From contig JADKKH010000005.1 of the NCBI GenBank assembly GCA_016720585.1, positions 406,099-470,098 of the forward strand: 64,000 bases of DNA, given 5' to 3'. Below are positions 1-7,792 of this stretch, piece by piece; position 1 is the stretch's first letter, and each line of letters opens with the position of its first letter. Source of the DNA: Chitinophagaceae bacterium. Its GTDB lineage: Bacteria > Bacteroidota > Bacteroidia > Chitinophagales > Chitinophagaceae. The notes under the pieces are model-generated. The model saw nothing but the letters and a program-made list of their open reading frames with translations. It made no database searches and was not told where the DNA came from. The translations under genes were made by a program, and so were the position numbers.

Positions 1-65
1 AACAGCCGCTTTATAGTTTAATTCATTGATATATCACACAATAAGTGTTTAACATTAAATCCATA

Positions 66-500
66 TCACTTACTGCTTTTTGTATACGGTACAAATGATA
101 CGTAAAAAGCCTCTATTTCATGCATCACCTTCGTGTATTTGTCATAATCAATCGGTTTGGTAATATACCAGTTAACATGTTTATCATAACATTCGCTGAT
201 ATCTGCATCGTCTGCAGAGCAGGTCAGCATAACTACCGGTATCTCTTTAAGGTCTTTATCTTTTTTTATCAGGTCCAGTAATTCCTTTCCATCCATTCCA
301 GGCAGATTAATATCCATTAAAATCAACTGGGGTGTCGTGGCACCGGCATAATCTCCCTGTTTTTTCAAGAAACGAAGGGCTTCTTCCCCGTCTCTTACTA
401 CAGAAATTTTATTTTCCAGCTTCATGTCCTTAAAAGCTTCTGTTGTAAGAATAATATCTCCTTCATTATCTTCTACTAATAAAATGTTCACTTCACTCAT
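66..500 (-). CDS. Single-domain response regulator (CheY/Rcp1-like)
   Basis: A 144-residue receiver domain without an output domain. It would be phosphorylated by a histidine kinase and signal by protein contact in the cytoplasm. Visible receiver residues are the acidic pair E10/D11, the phosphoacceptor D63 in LMDINLPGMDG, T93 in VVMLTCS and K115 in ITKPIDY. The length fits the Rcp1-type group that is usually encoded beside bacteriophytochrome or PAS kinases. It is the last gene of a minus-strand run and starts 29 bp after the small kinase at 530-1330, which is the likely partner (inferred). Confidence 0.9.
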   Translation of the reverse strand: MSEVNILLVEDNEGDIILTTEAFKDMKLENKISVVRDGEEALRFLKKQGDYAGATTPQLILMDINLPGMDGKELLDLIKKDKDLKEIPVVMLTCSADDADISECYDKHVNWYITKPIDYDKYTKVMHEIEAFYVSFVPYTKSSK

Positions 501-529
501 AGTGGTATATTTTAATAATTCAAAAAATG

Positions 530-1330
530 CTACAATTTTACAGGTAACGTGAAATAAAATGTACTGCCTTTGCCCACGGCCGATTCTGCCCAGATAGTAC
601 CGCCATGCAACCCGATAATTTTTTTACAAATAGCTAATCCGATCCCGGTTCCGCTGTATTTAGTCTCATCACTAAACAATCTTCTGAAAACAATAAAAAT
701 TTTTTCCGCAAAAGCCGGATCAAATCCTATCCCATTATCTTTTACAGCAAATACCCAAAAGCCCTTCCTGTCCGGCAGGCCCGCGTTTTCCTCCCTTAAA
801 GTTATAATAATTTCCGGCATTTCGGCGCTAAAGAATTTTAACGCATTTCCAATAAGATGCTGGAATAACTGAACCATCTGCGCTTTTTTGGCCATTACCA
901 CCGGCAAATGATCCACAGTGATAAGCGCCCCTGTTTCTTCTATAGCCGGCAGGAATTTTTCTTTTACTTCCTGCATTATTACATTGAGGTCCACTTCAAC
1001 AAACTCATTAGTATCGGAACTGAGCCTTGAATATTCTAACAAATCAAATATTAAATTTTTCATTTTGGCAGCACCCATTACAGCAAATCCAATATATTGT
1101 TTGGCAGATTCATCCAGTTTGTCGCCATATTTTTTTTCAAGCAATTCCAGAAAGCCGGTTATCATCCGCAAAGGTGCCTGCAGATCATGCGATACGATAT
1201 AAGTAAACTGGTTCATTTCCTTTGTCAGTTCTGCCAGTTTATTGTTCAGCAATTCCTCTTCCGGGCATTTTCCCGTTGTAACGGGTTGCCTGTTTGCAGG
1301 ATTATTATCTGTCTGTATTGGCTGTTCCAT
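530..1330 (-). CDS. Soluble histidine kinase (HisKA + HATPase)
   Basis: A 266-residue kinase core with no transmembrane or sensor domain. The dimerisation box carries the phosphoacceptor H48 in YIVSHDLQAPLR. An N box (HLIGNALKFF), a G1 box (DNGIGFDPAF) and a G2 box (GTGIGLAICKK) make a complete ATP-binding domain. The first 30 residues are polar and look disordered. It lies between the PAS kinase ending at 1349 and the receiver protein at 66-500, with gaps of 18 and 29 bp, so co-transcription is likely. Its input probably comes from another protein (inference). Confidence 0.88.
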   Translation of the reverse strand: MEQPIQTDNNPANRQPVTTGKCPEEELLNNKLAELTKEMNQFTYIVSHDLQAPLRMITGFLELLEKKYGDKLDESAKQYIGFAVMGAAKMKNLIFDLLEYSRLSSDTNEFVEVDLNVIMQEVKEKFLPAIEETGALITVDHLPVVMAKKAQMVQLFQHLIGNALKFFSAEMPEIIITLREENAGLPDRKGFWVFAVKDNGIGFDPAFAEKIFIVFRRLFSDETKYSGTGIGLAICKKIIGLHGGTIWAESAVGKGSTFYFTLPVKL

Positions 1331-1348
1331 AGTTTACTTCTTTGCCGG

Positions 1349-4195
1349 TTATAGTTTAGGAATTGTAAAATGAAACGCAGTGCCTTTACCCAGTACAGAT
1401 GTCATCCAGATTTTTCCCCCATGTGTTTCTACTATTTTTTTGCAGGTTACCAACCCCAGCCCCGTTCCCGGATATTCCTCCCGGCGGTGCAGCCGTTGAA
1501 ACGCATTGAATAATTTAGGCTGATCTTTTTCTGCAACACCAATACCGTTATCCTGCAAATGAAACTCCCAATAATCCGGCAGTTCGTTAACCGTAAGTGT
1601 CACTTCAGGTACCGTGTCTTTTTTGCGGAATTTTATCCCATTACTTACCAGGTTCAGGATTAAACGGTAAAAAGCACTCTGGGTCCCTGTAACAGTTGGT
1701 AAAAATTCCGGTATATGAAGTGTCGCACCGGTATCTGCCATCACAATACTTAAATCTTTTTTCACCAGGTCCATCACCTCTGCAAAATCAACCGGTTCCT
1801 TTTTGGCTGCTTTATTGCCGGAACGCGAAAATTCGAGTAGATCTTTTATCAGTATGCTCATCCTGTCGGCACCATCCTTGGCCCGGTAAATATATGATTG
1901 CCCTTGTTCATCCAGGACATCATTGTACTTTTTGGACAGCAGTCCCAAAAATCCGCTAACCATACGTATGGGCTCCTGTAAATCATGGGCCGTTATGTTT
2001 GCAAACTGGTCAAGGTTCTGGTTCAGCTGCAATATTTCTATTTCTGCTTCTTTTCGTTCAGTAATATCCGCATTCGTACCTGTCATTCGTATGGCATTGC
2101 CTGATTGGTCTTTTAAGACCAATGCATTGCCTTTGACATAGTGTATAGCATTGTCCTTCCGGATAATACGAAACTCGGTATCATATTCTTTTTCATCATT
2201 TAATGCCATCCGCAACTCTTCATTTACTCTTTTCAAATCATCGGGATGAACGACGGCCTCCCAAGATTCGGTTATTGATTTAGGATCACTGGGATTAACA
2301 TTGTATATGCGATACATTTCCTCATCCCAAACGGTGGTGTTAGTAACTAAATCCCAATCCCAAATACCAATGCTGGTGGCATGGACGGCCAGTTGAAGGC
2401 GGTTGGACAGGCTCAGCAACTGCTCTTCCGATTTTTTCCGTTCCGTAATGTCTTCCAGTACCCCCTCAAAAAAACTTATGGCCCCCTGATCATCCCTTAC
2501 AATGCGTATGTTGGCGCTGACCCAGATAATATCTTTATTTTTTGTCAATACCTGTAACTCATAATTTTTCACCCGGTCCTGTACTAAAATCATCTCAGCC
2601 ATCTTTTTTCGCTCTACCGGATTTGCATAAATCTGGGTTCCTATATCAGTAACAGAGTCAATAAGTTCCTCAGAAGAATCATAACCAAAAATCCTGGCCA
2701 TGGAAGGATTTGCCATTATGAATTTTCCATCAATGGTGCTTTGATAAATGCCATCTGCCGTATTATCGAAAATTGCCTGGAATTTATTTTGTAATAACAC
2801 GACTGCTTCCTCGGCTTTTTTTCGTTTAGTGATATCTCTAAGCGTTCCTTCAAAATACATGATTGCCCTTTTTTCATTCCTGACCGCCCTTGTGGATTCA
2901 CTTATCCAAATGAGTTCACCGTTCTTTTTTATAAGTGATGATTCGAAATTCTCTATATGATCCTGACAGGCAAGTAACTCAGACATTCTTTGCCGGTCCG
3001 CCGAATTTGCATAAACCTGGGTGCCAATATCCGTAACAGAACGTAAAAGCTCTTCCTCTGATTTGTAACCAAGGATTCTTGCCATAGCAGAATTGGCCAT
3101 AATGAACTTTCCATCCATTGTACTTTGATAAATCCCCTCTGCTGTATTATCAAAAATTGCCTGAAATTTCTTTTGTGCCAGCACTAATTCCTCTTCGTTC
3201 TTTTTACGTTCGGTAATATCCTGTGTAGTACCCAACATACCCGTTGGTTTATTTTTTTCATCAAATAAAACAGTACCCTGTTCAAAGACCATCAGCTTTG
3301 TTCCATCTTTCCGAATGATCTCATGTTCAACAGCATAGTTGGCTTTACCTTCCAAAGCATCTTGTATCAGGGCCCCGGTCCTCACCTGTTCCTTTCCGGA
3401 TAAATGATTTAAGTAACCCTGATAGGTTAAATCAAATGTTTTCCTGTCTTCACCAAAAAGCCGGAACTGTTCCTGGCTCCAGGTAAGCTTATTGGTAGCA
3501 AGATCCCATTCCCAACTGCCAATTTTGGCTATACGCTGTGCTTCTTTGAATTTGATATGATTTTTAATAATTTTCAGTTGGGCTCTTCTGAATGTTCTTG
3601 CTGCAAAGAGCATCAGTATAATAAAAATCAGTAATAGAATAAGAAGGCCTGTTAAATTGTGATTGCTCCTTTTATTTATCCAGGATGTGTCTTCATTTAA
3701 TTTCCCAAGTAAACTATTCTTTAATCCCTGTATTTCTTTACTTAACAGTTCCCGGATGTTTTTTTTATCCATACGCTGCATAAACTCAATGGAAGCATCA
3801 AACCCTTTAGTTGTAAAAACCAAAATACCGCTGTCAAGATTGCCGATCCTTAATTTTAACAAAGAATCAATTGCTCCCATAATTTTTGTGTGAGCATCTG
3901 TAATAACATTTTTTTTCAGGTTGATAATATTGCCATAACAATTTGTTTTTATATTATAAAAATTTTTCAGGTAGTTAACATCGCTTGTAAGCTGGAAACC
4001 TCTTTTATCAGATTCAATCTGAAGCAAATTAGCAGCAAGGGAGTCTGCCTGGATTAAATTCGTCTCTATTTTCAGGATCTCATTTTGCAATTTTACCTGT
4101 TTCCTGAAATTAAAAAACAAAACAGCAAAACTGCCAATTACAATCAGCAATGAAACGTAAAGAAAAAGAGATATTTGTTTTTTATATTTTTTCAT
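1349..4195 (-). CDS. CHASE3-like, four-PAS sensor histidine kinase
   Basis: A membrane sensor kinase of 948 residues from the chosen start (MKKYKK). A longer frame runs upstream to 4396, but it overlaps the neighbouring kinase, whereas this start leaves a 10-bp gap. Order: a TM helix (FLYVSLLIVIG), a periplasmic CHASE3-like helical region, a second TM helix (LLILLLIFIILML), four PAS domains, then HisKA with the phosphoacceptor in ITAHDLQEP at about residue 740, and an HATPase domain with DNGIGV and GTGLGL. PAS2 and PAS3 are near-copies: both start KFQAIFDNTA and both contain SVTDIGTQ, which points to internal duplication. The signal sensed is unknown. Confidence 0.88.
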   Translation of the reverse strand: MKKYKKQISLFLYVSLLIVIGSFAVLFFNFRKQVKLQNEILKIETNLIQADSLAANLLQIESDKRGFQLTSDVNYLKNFYNIKTNCYGNIINLKKNVITDAHTKIMGAIDSLLKLRIGNLDSGILVFTTKGFDASIEFMQRMDKKNIRELLSKEIQGLKNSLLGKLNEDTSWINKRSNHNLTGLLILLLIFIILMLFAARTFRRAQLKIIKNHIKFKEAQRIAKIGSWEWDLATNKLTWSQEQFRLFGEDRKTFDLTYQGYLNHLSGKEQVRTGALIQDALEGKANYAVEHEIIRKDGTKLMVFEQGTVLFDEKNKPTGMLGTTQDITERKKNEEELVLAQKKFQAIFDNTAEGIYQSTMDGKFIMANSAMARILGYKSEEELLRSVTDIGTQVYANSADRQRMSELLACQDHIENFESSLIKKNGELIWISESTRAVRNEKRAIMYFEGTLRDITKRKKAEEAVVLLQNKFQAIFDNTADGIYQSTIDGKFIMANPSMARIFGYDSSEELIDSVTDIGTQIYANPVERKKMAEMILVQDRVKNYELQVLTKNKDIIWVSANIRIVRDDQGAISFFEGVLEDITERKKSEEQLLSLSNRLQLAVHATSIGIWDWDLVTNTTVWDEEMYRIYNVNPSDPKSITESWEAVVHPDDLKRVNEELRMALNDEKEYDTEFRIIRKDNAIHYVKGNALVLKDQSGNAIRMTGTNADITERKEAEIEILQLNQNLDQFANITAHDLQEPIRMVSGFLGLLSKKYNDVLDEQGQSYIYRAKDGADRMSILIKDLLEFSRSGNKAAKKEPVDFAEVMDLVKKDLSIVMADTGATLHIPEFLPTVTGTQSAFYRLILNLVSNGIKFRKKDTVPEVTLTVNELPDYWEFHLQDNGIGVAEKDQPKLFNAFQRLHRREEYPGTGLGLVTCKKIVETHGGKIWMTSVLGKGTAFHFTIPKL

Positions 4196-4205
4196 ACGTT
4201 TGACT

Positions 4206-5363
4206 TTATTCCATAGGAATTGTAAAATAAAACGTACTGCCTTTTCCCGGTTCAGCCACCACCCAGATAGAGCCCTGGTGCAACTCAATAATTTTTTTGC
4301 AAATTGCCAGGCCAACACCGGTCCCTTTATATGTTTGATTGTCTTGATGCAGTCGTTGAAAGAGGACAAATATTTTATCTGTATATTCCGGATCAATACC
4401 TATTCCATTATCCTTTATACTGAAAAGATATTTATCCCCTTCTTCTTTGCAACTGATTTGTATTACCGGCTTACGGGAGCCCAGGAATTTTAAAGCGTTG
4501 CCAATGAGATTTTCAAAAAGCTGTACCATCAATAAAGTATTTGCCCTTATCATAGGCAAGGTTGGAATAATCAGCTCTGCTTCTGAATCTTTCAACTCAT
4601 TTGTCAATTCCCTGCAGGCCTCCTTAAGCACCAGATTCATATCAGTTTTTGTGAATTCTTCCTTATTGCTACTGACTTTTGAAAACTCCAGCAGATCTAA
4701 AAGGAGTTTCTTCATGTGGTTGGCTCCTTCTACAGCGTATTTGATATATCCGTTTGCCTGTTCATCTAATTGTTTTTCATATTTTTTTTTCAACAGTTGC
4801 ATAAAACTGCTCACCAAACGCAAGGGCTCCTGCAGGTCATGTGTAGCTACATAAGCAAATCTTTTCAGTTCGGCATTGGACGTGGCCAATTCAAAGGCTC
4901 TTATTTCCAGGCTCTGGTATAACCAGGTCAGCTTTTCCTCTGTTTCTTTTCGTTCTGTAATATCGCTGAAGCTGCAAATCACTTCTTTGATTTCACCTTT
5001 CTCATCCAGTAACGGTTCCGCATTCACCAATAACCATACCCTGTCCCTGGTAACCGGCCTGTACACTCCCATAATTACATTGGACACAGGCTTTTTTGTG
5101 CGGATAGCCGTTGGAACAGGGTGAGATAAACCCGGAAATGGCGAACCATCTTCATAAATAACATTCCACTCAGGGTGGAAAGATGTTCTCCCGGAAAGTT
5201 CATCCTCAGTTAATCCCAGCATCTGCTGTGCCGCCTTATTAATAAATAGAATCTCTGTTTGCGGACCCTGTAATAAGACGCCTACCCGAAGGCTGTTGAT
5301 TAGTTTATTGGTTTTCTCTTCACTCCCTGTAAATAAATAGATATTGTCTGATTCCTGTTTCAT
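4206..5363 (-). CDS. PAS-domain sensor histidine kinase
   Basis: Taking MKQESDNIYLFTG as start gives 385 residues. The frame stays open to 5438 and the extra 25 residues include a hydrophobic stretch (MLLCMMLFTG), so a membrane-anchored longer form is possible. One PAS domain (SLRVGVLLQGPQTEILFINKAA) is followed by HisKA with the phosphoacceptor in YVATHDLQEPLR at about residue 175 and by HATPase with an N box (LIGNALKFLG), DNGIGI and GTGVGLAICKK. The catalytic core is closely similar to the two kinases downstream, suggesting paralogous expansion within the cluster. It begins the run of closely spaced minus-strand kinase genes. Confidence 0.85.
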   Translation of the reverse strand: MKQESDNIYLFTGSEEKTNKLINSLRVGVLLQGPQTEILFINKAAQQMLGLTEDELSGRTSFHPEWNVIYEDGSPFPGLSHPVPTAIRTKKPVSNVIMGVYRPVTRDRVWLLVNAEPLLDEKGEIKEVICSFSDITERKETEEKLTWLYQSLEIRAFELATSNAELKRFAYVATHDLQEPLRLVSSFMQLLKKKYEKQLDEQANGYIKYAVEGANHMKKLLLDLLEFSKVSSNKEEFTKTDMNLVLKEACRELTNELKDSEAELIIPTLPMIRANTLLMVQLFENLIGNALKFLGSRKPVIQISCKEEGDKYLFSIKDNGIGIDPEYTDKIFVLFQRLHQDNQTYKGTGVGLAICKKIIELHQGSIWVVAEPGKGSTFYFTIPME

Positions 5364-5573
5364 ATTTAAATTGGATATTGGCAAAACGACGTATCGGGTA
5401 AATAGTGATCCTGTGAAAAGCATCATACATAAAAGCAATAAAAAACAGTGATGCTGTTAGTGAAGTAAAATAACCCGTATCAGGGTTCCATAAGGTTAAG
5501 ATGCCGCAGCTCATTTGCTGTCAGTTTAGTTTAAAAAGAGTAAATACAGAATAGGTTCTGCCGGTTCATAGGT

Positions 5574-6209
5574 TTATAATCCCTGTGCAATGGTAAAACT
5601 GACTAATGCCGCAGTATTTTTCAGATTTAGTTTATTAAGTATATTATAACGGTGTACTTCCACAGTCTTTACTGTAATATCCAGTTGCAGAGCTATCTCT
5701 TTAGATGTCAGCCCTTCTTTAATTAATTTGACAACATCAATCTGACGCCGGGAAAGCACATTCATATCAGGTGGGCCACCTTCATCTTCAAGTTCCTGAT
5801 GGGCAAGAATATTTTTTACCTCATCGCAAATATATTTTTTACCATTATTTACTTCAACGATAGAAGCCATTAACTCATCTTTGGATGAATTTTTTGTTAC
5901 ATACCCCATGGCACCCATTTGCAGCATGCGCCGGGCATAGGCGGGCATCGAGTGCATGGATATCCCGATAATTTTTGAACCCGGAGAAAATTTCCTGACC
6001 AGTTTAGTGCCTTCAAAACCATTAACCGGGGACATGTTAATATCCATCAAAACAATTTTTGGTCTTTTGTCTTTGGCAATTTCGGCTGCTTCATCAGCAT
6101 TACTGGTTTCCCCGATTACAAGAAAGCGTGGATCGCTGTTGAGGATGTACGACCATGATTCTCTGATTAACTTGTGGTCGTCTACAAGAAGAATGGTGAT
6201 TTTCTCCAT
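5574..6209 (-). CDS. NarL/FixJ-type response regulator
   Basis: A 211-residue transcription regulator. The N-terminal receiver has D10/D11 (LLVDDHKL), the phosphoacceptor D56 (LMDINMSPVNG) and a Lys in YVTKNSS. The C-terminal LuxR-type helix-turn-helix reads SRRQIDVVKLIKEGLTSKEI and continues with a recognition helix ending TVKTVEVHRYNILNKL. It is separated by 210 bp from the kinase downstream, so it may have its own promoter or share one transcript with the four genes after it. Target genes are unknown. Confidence 0.92.
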   Translation of the reverse strand: MEKITILLVDDHKLIRESWSYILNSDPRFLVIGETSNADEAAEIAKDKRPKIVLMDINMSPVNGFEGTKLVRKFSPGSKIIGISMHSMPAYARRMLQMGAMGYVTKNSSKDELMASIVEVNNGKKYICDEVKNILAHQELEDEGGPPDMNVLSRRQIDVVKLIKEGLTSKEIALQLDITVKTVEVHRYNILNKLNLKNTAALVSFTIAQGL

Positions 6210-6800
6210 AAGGATAGTGGTAAATGGTGATTGGATAAGGTTTTTCTAATACTAATATTAAGCAATTTATCCTAAGTACCGGGTAAAAAACGCAAAGAAT
6301 ATTTCGTAAACTTTCAGGAAAAACCTGATTTTAAGTATATCCACTTAGACAATATTTAATTTGTAGCCAAACGATGACAAGGATAGTAGTGTTTCAACTA
6401 TAGTGCAATAATGAATCATCAAATTCCCGGTGCCAACTCCGCCAGGGCCGGGACCTGTCAGTCCCGTCCTGACGGTATTACGAATGATGTAAACGAAATG
6501 AGATTATACCAAAAGGGTTAATATAAATGAATCAAAAAGGATCTGAAAAATCGCAGGATTGCATTCGAGTTCAAGAATTCTGTCCTATTATCTCAAGCAG
6601 CCTGCATTTTATTATTTCAAGGCCTGTTGATATAGAGATTTCTCTTTTCTTCATTAGACAAAACAGCGGTTATATAAAAAGAATAATCATGCCTAACCCC
6701 GCAATATATAAATAGCATCAAAAAACAAGGCCGTACTAACCAACCGTGTGTATTAAGTGTTTGGTCAAATTTCATTCCTGGGAAAGGTTTTAGGGAAAAT
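6210..6800. other. Intergenic stretch without a convincing gene
   Basis: About 590 bp between the response regulator and the ssrA terminator. It holds an inverted repeat (next entry). A 62-codon frame at 6527-6715 on the plus strand has no recognisable domain and a composition unlike the neighbouring genes, so it is not called. I see no RNA gene or clear promoter here. Confidence 0.6.
6439..6475. repeat. Imperfect inverted repeat
   Basis: Arms CCGCCAGGGCCGGGAC and GTCCCGTCCTGACGG are separated by CTGTCA. No T-run follows on either strand, so it is more likely a dispersed palindromic repeat than a terminator. Confidence 0.6.
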
Positions 6801-6829
6801 AAAAAAGGCAACCCTGTAAAGGATTGCCT
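6801..6829 (-). terminator. Rho-independent terminator of ssrA
   Basis: On the minus strand AGGCAATCC and GGGTTGCCT form a 9-bp stem (one G-T pair) around TTTACA, followed by a T-run. It lies 14 bp past the tmRNA 3' end. Confidence 0.85.
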
Positions 6830-6843
6830 GTTTAAAAGTAAAG

Positions 6844-7212
6844 TGGAGGCGACCGGAGTCGAACCGGTGTCCAAACATATTCATCGAAAGCTTTCTACAT
6901 GTTTATTTCATTATTAGTTGTCGGCGATGAACCGGAAATGAACAAACCCATTCATCACGTAGCTGGATGGTCTTAAGCAATCAGCACAGCCTTTGATTGC
7001 AGCATCCTGTTTTGTTTTTAAGTCGGCGGCGGGGCATGGTAACAGAACAACCGGCCCGGCGGCCCTAATGACTACGTAATCACTGATTAGGCAGCCATGG
7101 CATACTGAGTATTGCCATTTGAGTTTTTCGTATTCAGATTAAACTGCTAATTACGCAACGCAGTACATGCTTACACTCTCAAAGATCTACGCTGTCAAAA
7201 CCATACGCCCCC
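6844..7212 (-). ncRNA. ssrA: tmRNA (transfer-messenger RNA)
   Basis: A one-piece tmRNA of about 369 nt that rescues stalled ribosomes. The 5' end GGGGGCGTATGGTTTTGACAG pairs with the 3' end CGCCTCC plus discriminator A, and the 3' T arm GGAGTCGAACCGG (plus-strand reading) is intact. CCA is not encoded. The tag reading frame ends NTQYAMAA followed by TAA, similar to YAMAA-type tags of Bacteroidota; the resume codon could not be fixed by eye. Directly upstream lies not a normal promoter region but a GIY-YIG gene remnant and a second copy of the ssrA 5' end, so its transcription start is uncertain. Confidence 0.93.
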
Positions 7213-7214
7213 TT
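7165..7214 (-). repeat. ssrA 5'-end repeat, copy A (inside the intact tmRNA gene)
   Basis: The first ~48 nt of tmRNA. 7178-7214 is identical over 37 bp to 7573-7609, and 7165-7174 is identical to 7545-7554. Between these blocks copy A has ACT where copy B has an 18-bp palindrome. Confidence 0.9.
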
Positions 7215-7218
7215 GATA

Positions 7219-7522
7219 TTAGCGATATCGAATAATCAGTTTTTCGGACATTTCGGAGAATTTTTTCAAATCTTCGATATATTTTCTACTCCTCAATTTT
7301 TTAACATGAGCCTCAATTTTTCTTGCTTGTTTATACTCCAAATCGCCAATCCAAAAAAATAATTCCCAATCATCTGCTTTCGATGTAAAACTGTCTTTTC
7401 TAGATTTGCTTTGGTGCTCGCCAAATCGCTTTTCCCAGCTTGGCCCGCTTTTCTAAATCAAGGCAACTTCCTGTATAATATCTGTTTAGCTTTTTAGAAT
7501 AAAGTATATATACATTAGCCAT
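7219..7522 (-). pseudogene. GIY-YIG endonuclease gene with a frameshift
   Basis: Reading on the minus strand from ATG at 7522 gives MANVYILYSKKLNRYYTGSC, a GIY-YIG nuclease N-terminus (NVYILYS...YYTGS). The frame then stops after about 40 codons. One base later the rest of a small UvrC/GIY-YIG nuclease follows: FGEHQSKSRKDSFTSKADDW, then a basic helix (QARKIEAHVKKLRSRKYIE) and an end at IIRYR before TAA at 7219. The total length of 304 bp is 3n+1, matching one extra base near 7430-7460. The gene lies exactly between two copies of the ssrA 5' end. Such ~100-residue nucleases are common stand-alone genes in Bacteroidota. A sequencing error rather than decay is possible. Confidence 0.85.
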
Positions 7523-7544
7523 GCTGTAAAATTAACACTACTTA

Positions 7545-7609
7545 ACATGCTTACCCCCGATAGCTATCGGGGCTCAAAGATCTACGCTGTCAAAACCATA
7601 CGCCCCCTT
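7545..7609 (-). repeat. ssrA 5'-end repeat, copy B (detached relic with palindrome)
   Basis: A second copy of the tmRNA 5' end, 37+10 bp identical to copy A. In place of ACT it carries CCCCGATAGCTATCGGGG at 7555-7572. It is upstream of the GIY-YIG gene on the minus strand and is not joined to a tmRNA body. The sequence beyond it (7610 onward) may be the original ssrA promoter side (inference). Confidence 0.9.
7555..7572. repeat. 18-bp palindrome CCCCGATAGCTATCGGGG
   Basis: A perfect palindrome and a member of a family with six copies in this window. Compared with the intact ssrA it replaces the trinucleotide ACT. Confidence 0.9.
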
Positions 7610-7792
7610 TCATTTTGAATTAAGGCTTTACTGAAAAATACACCGATTCTCCCGCACACGTGTAATTCCCTTCCGCTAAACCATATATAATCAGTCTGCA
7701 AAAATAAACATGTTTGGCCAGCCCATCGTGTAAATTTTAGGTAAAATTCTGACCGCCTCGCACACCAACCAGAAATAATATATTTTCGTCCA

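Noticed and set aside
6527..6715. 62-codon plus-strand frame in the region before ssrA
   Set aside because: No domain, no clear start region, and composition unlike the neighbouring genes.
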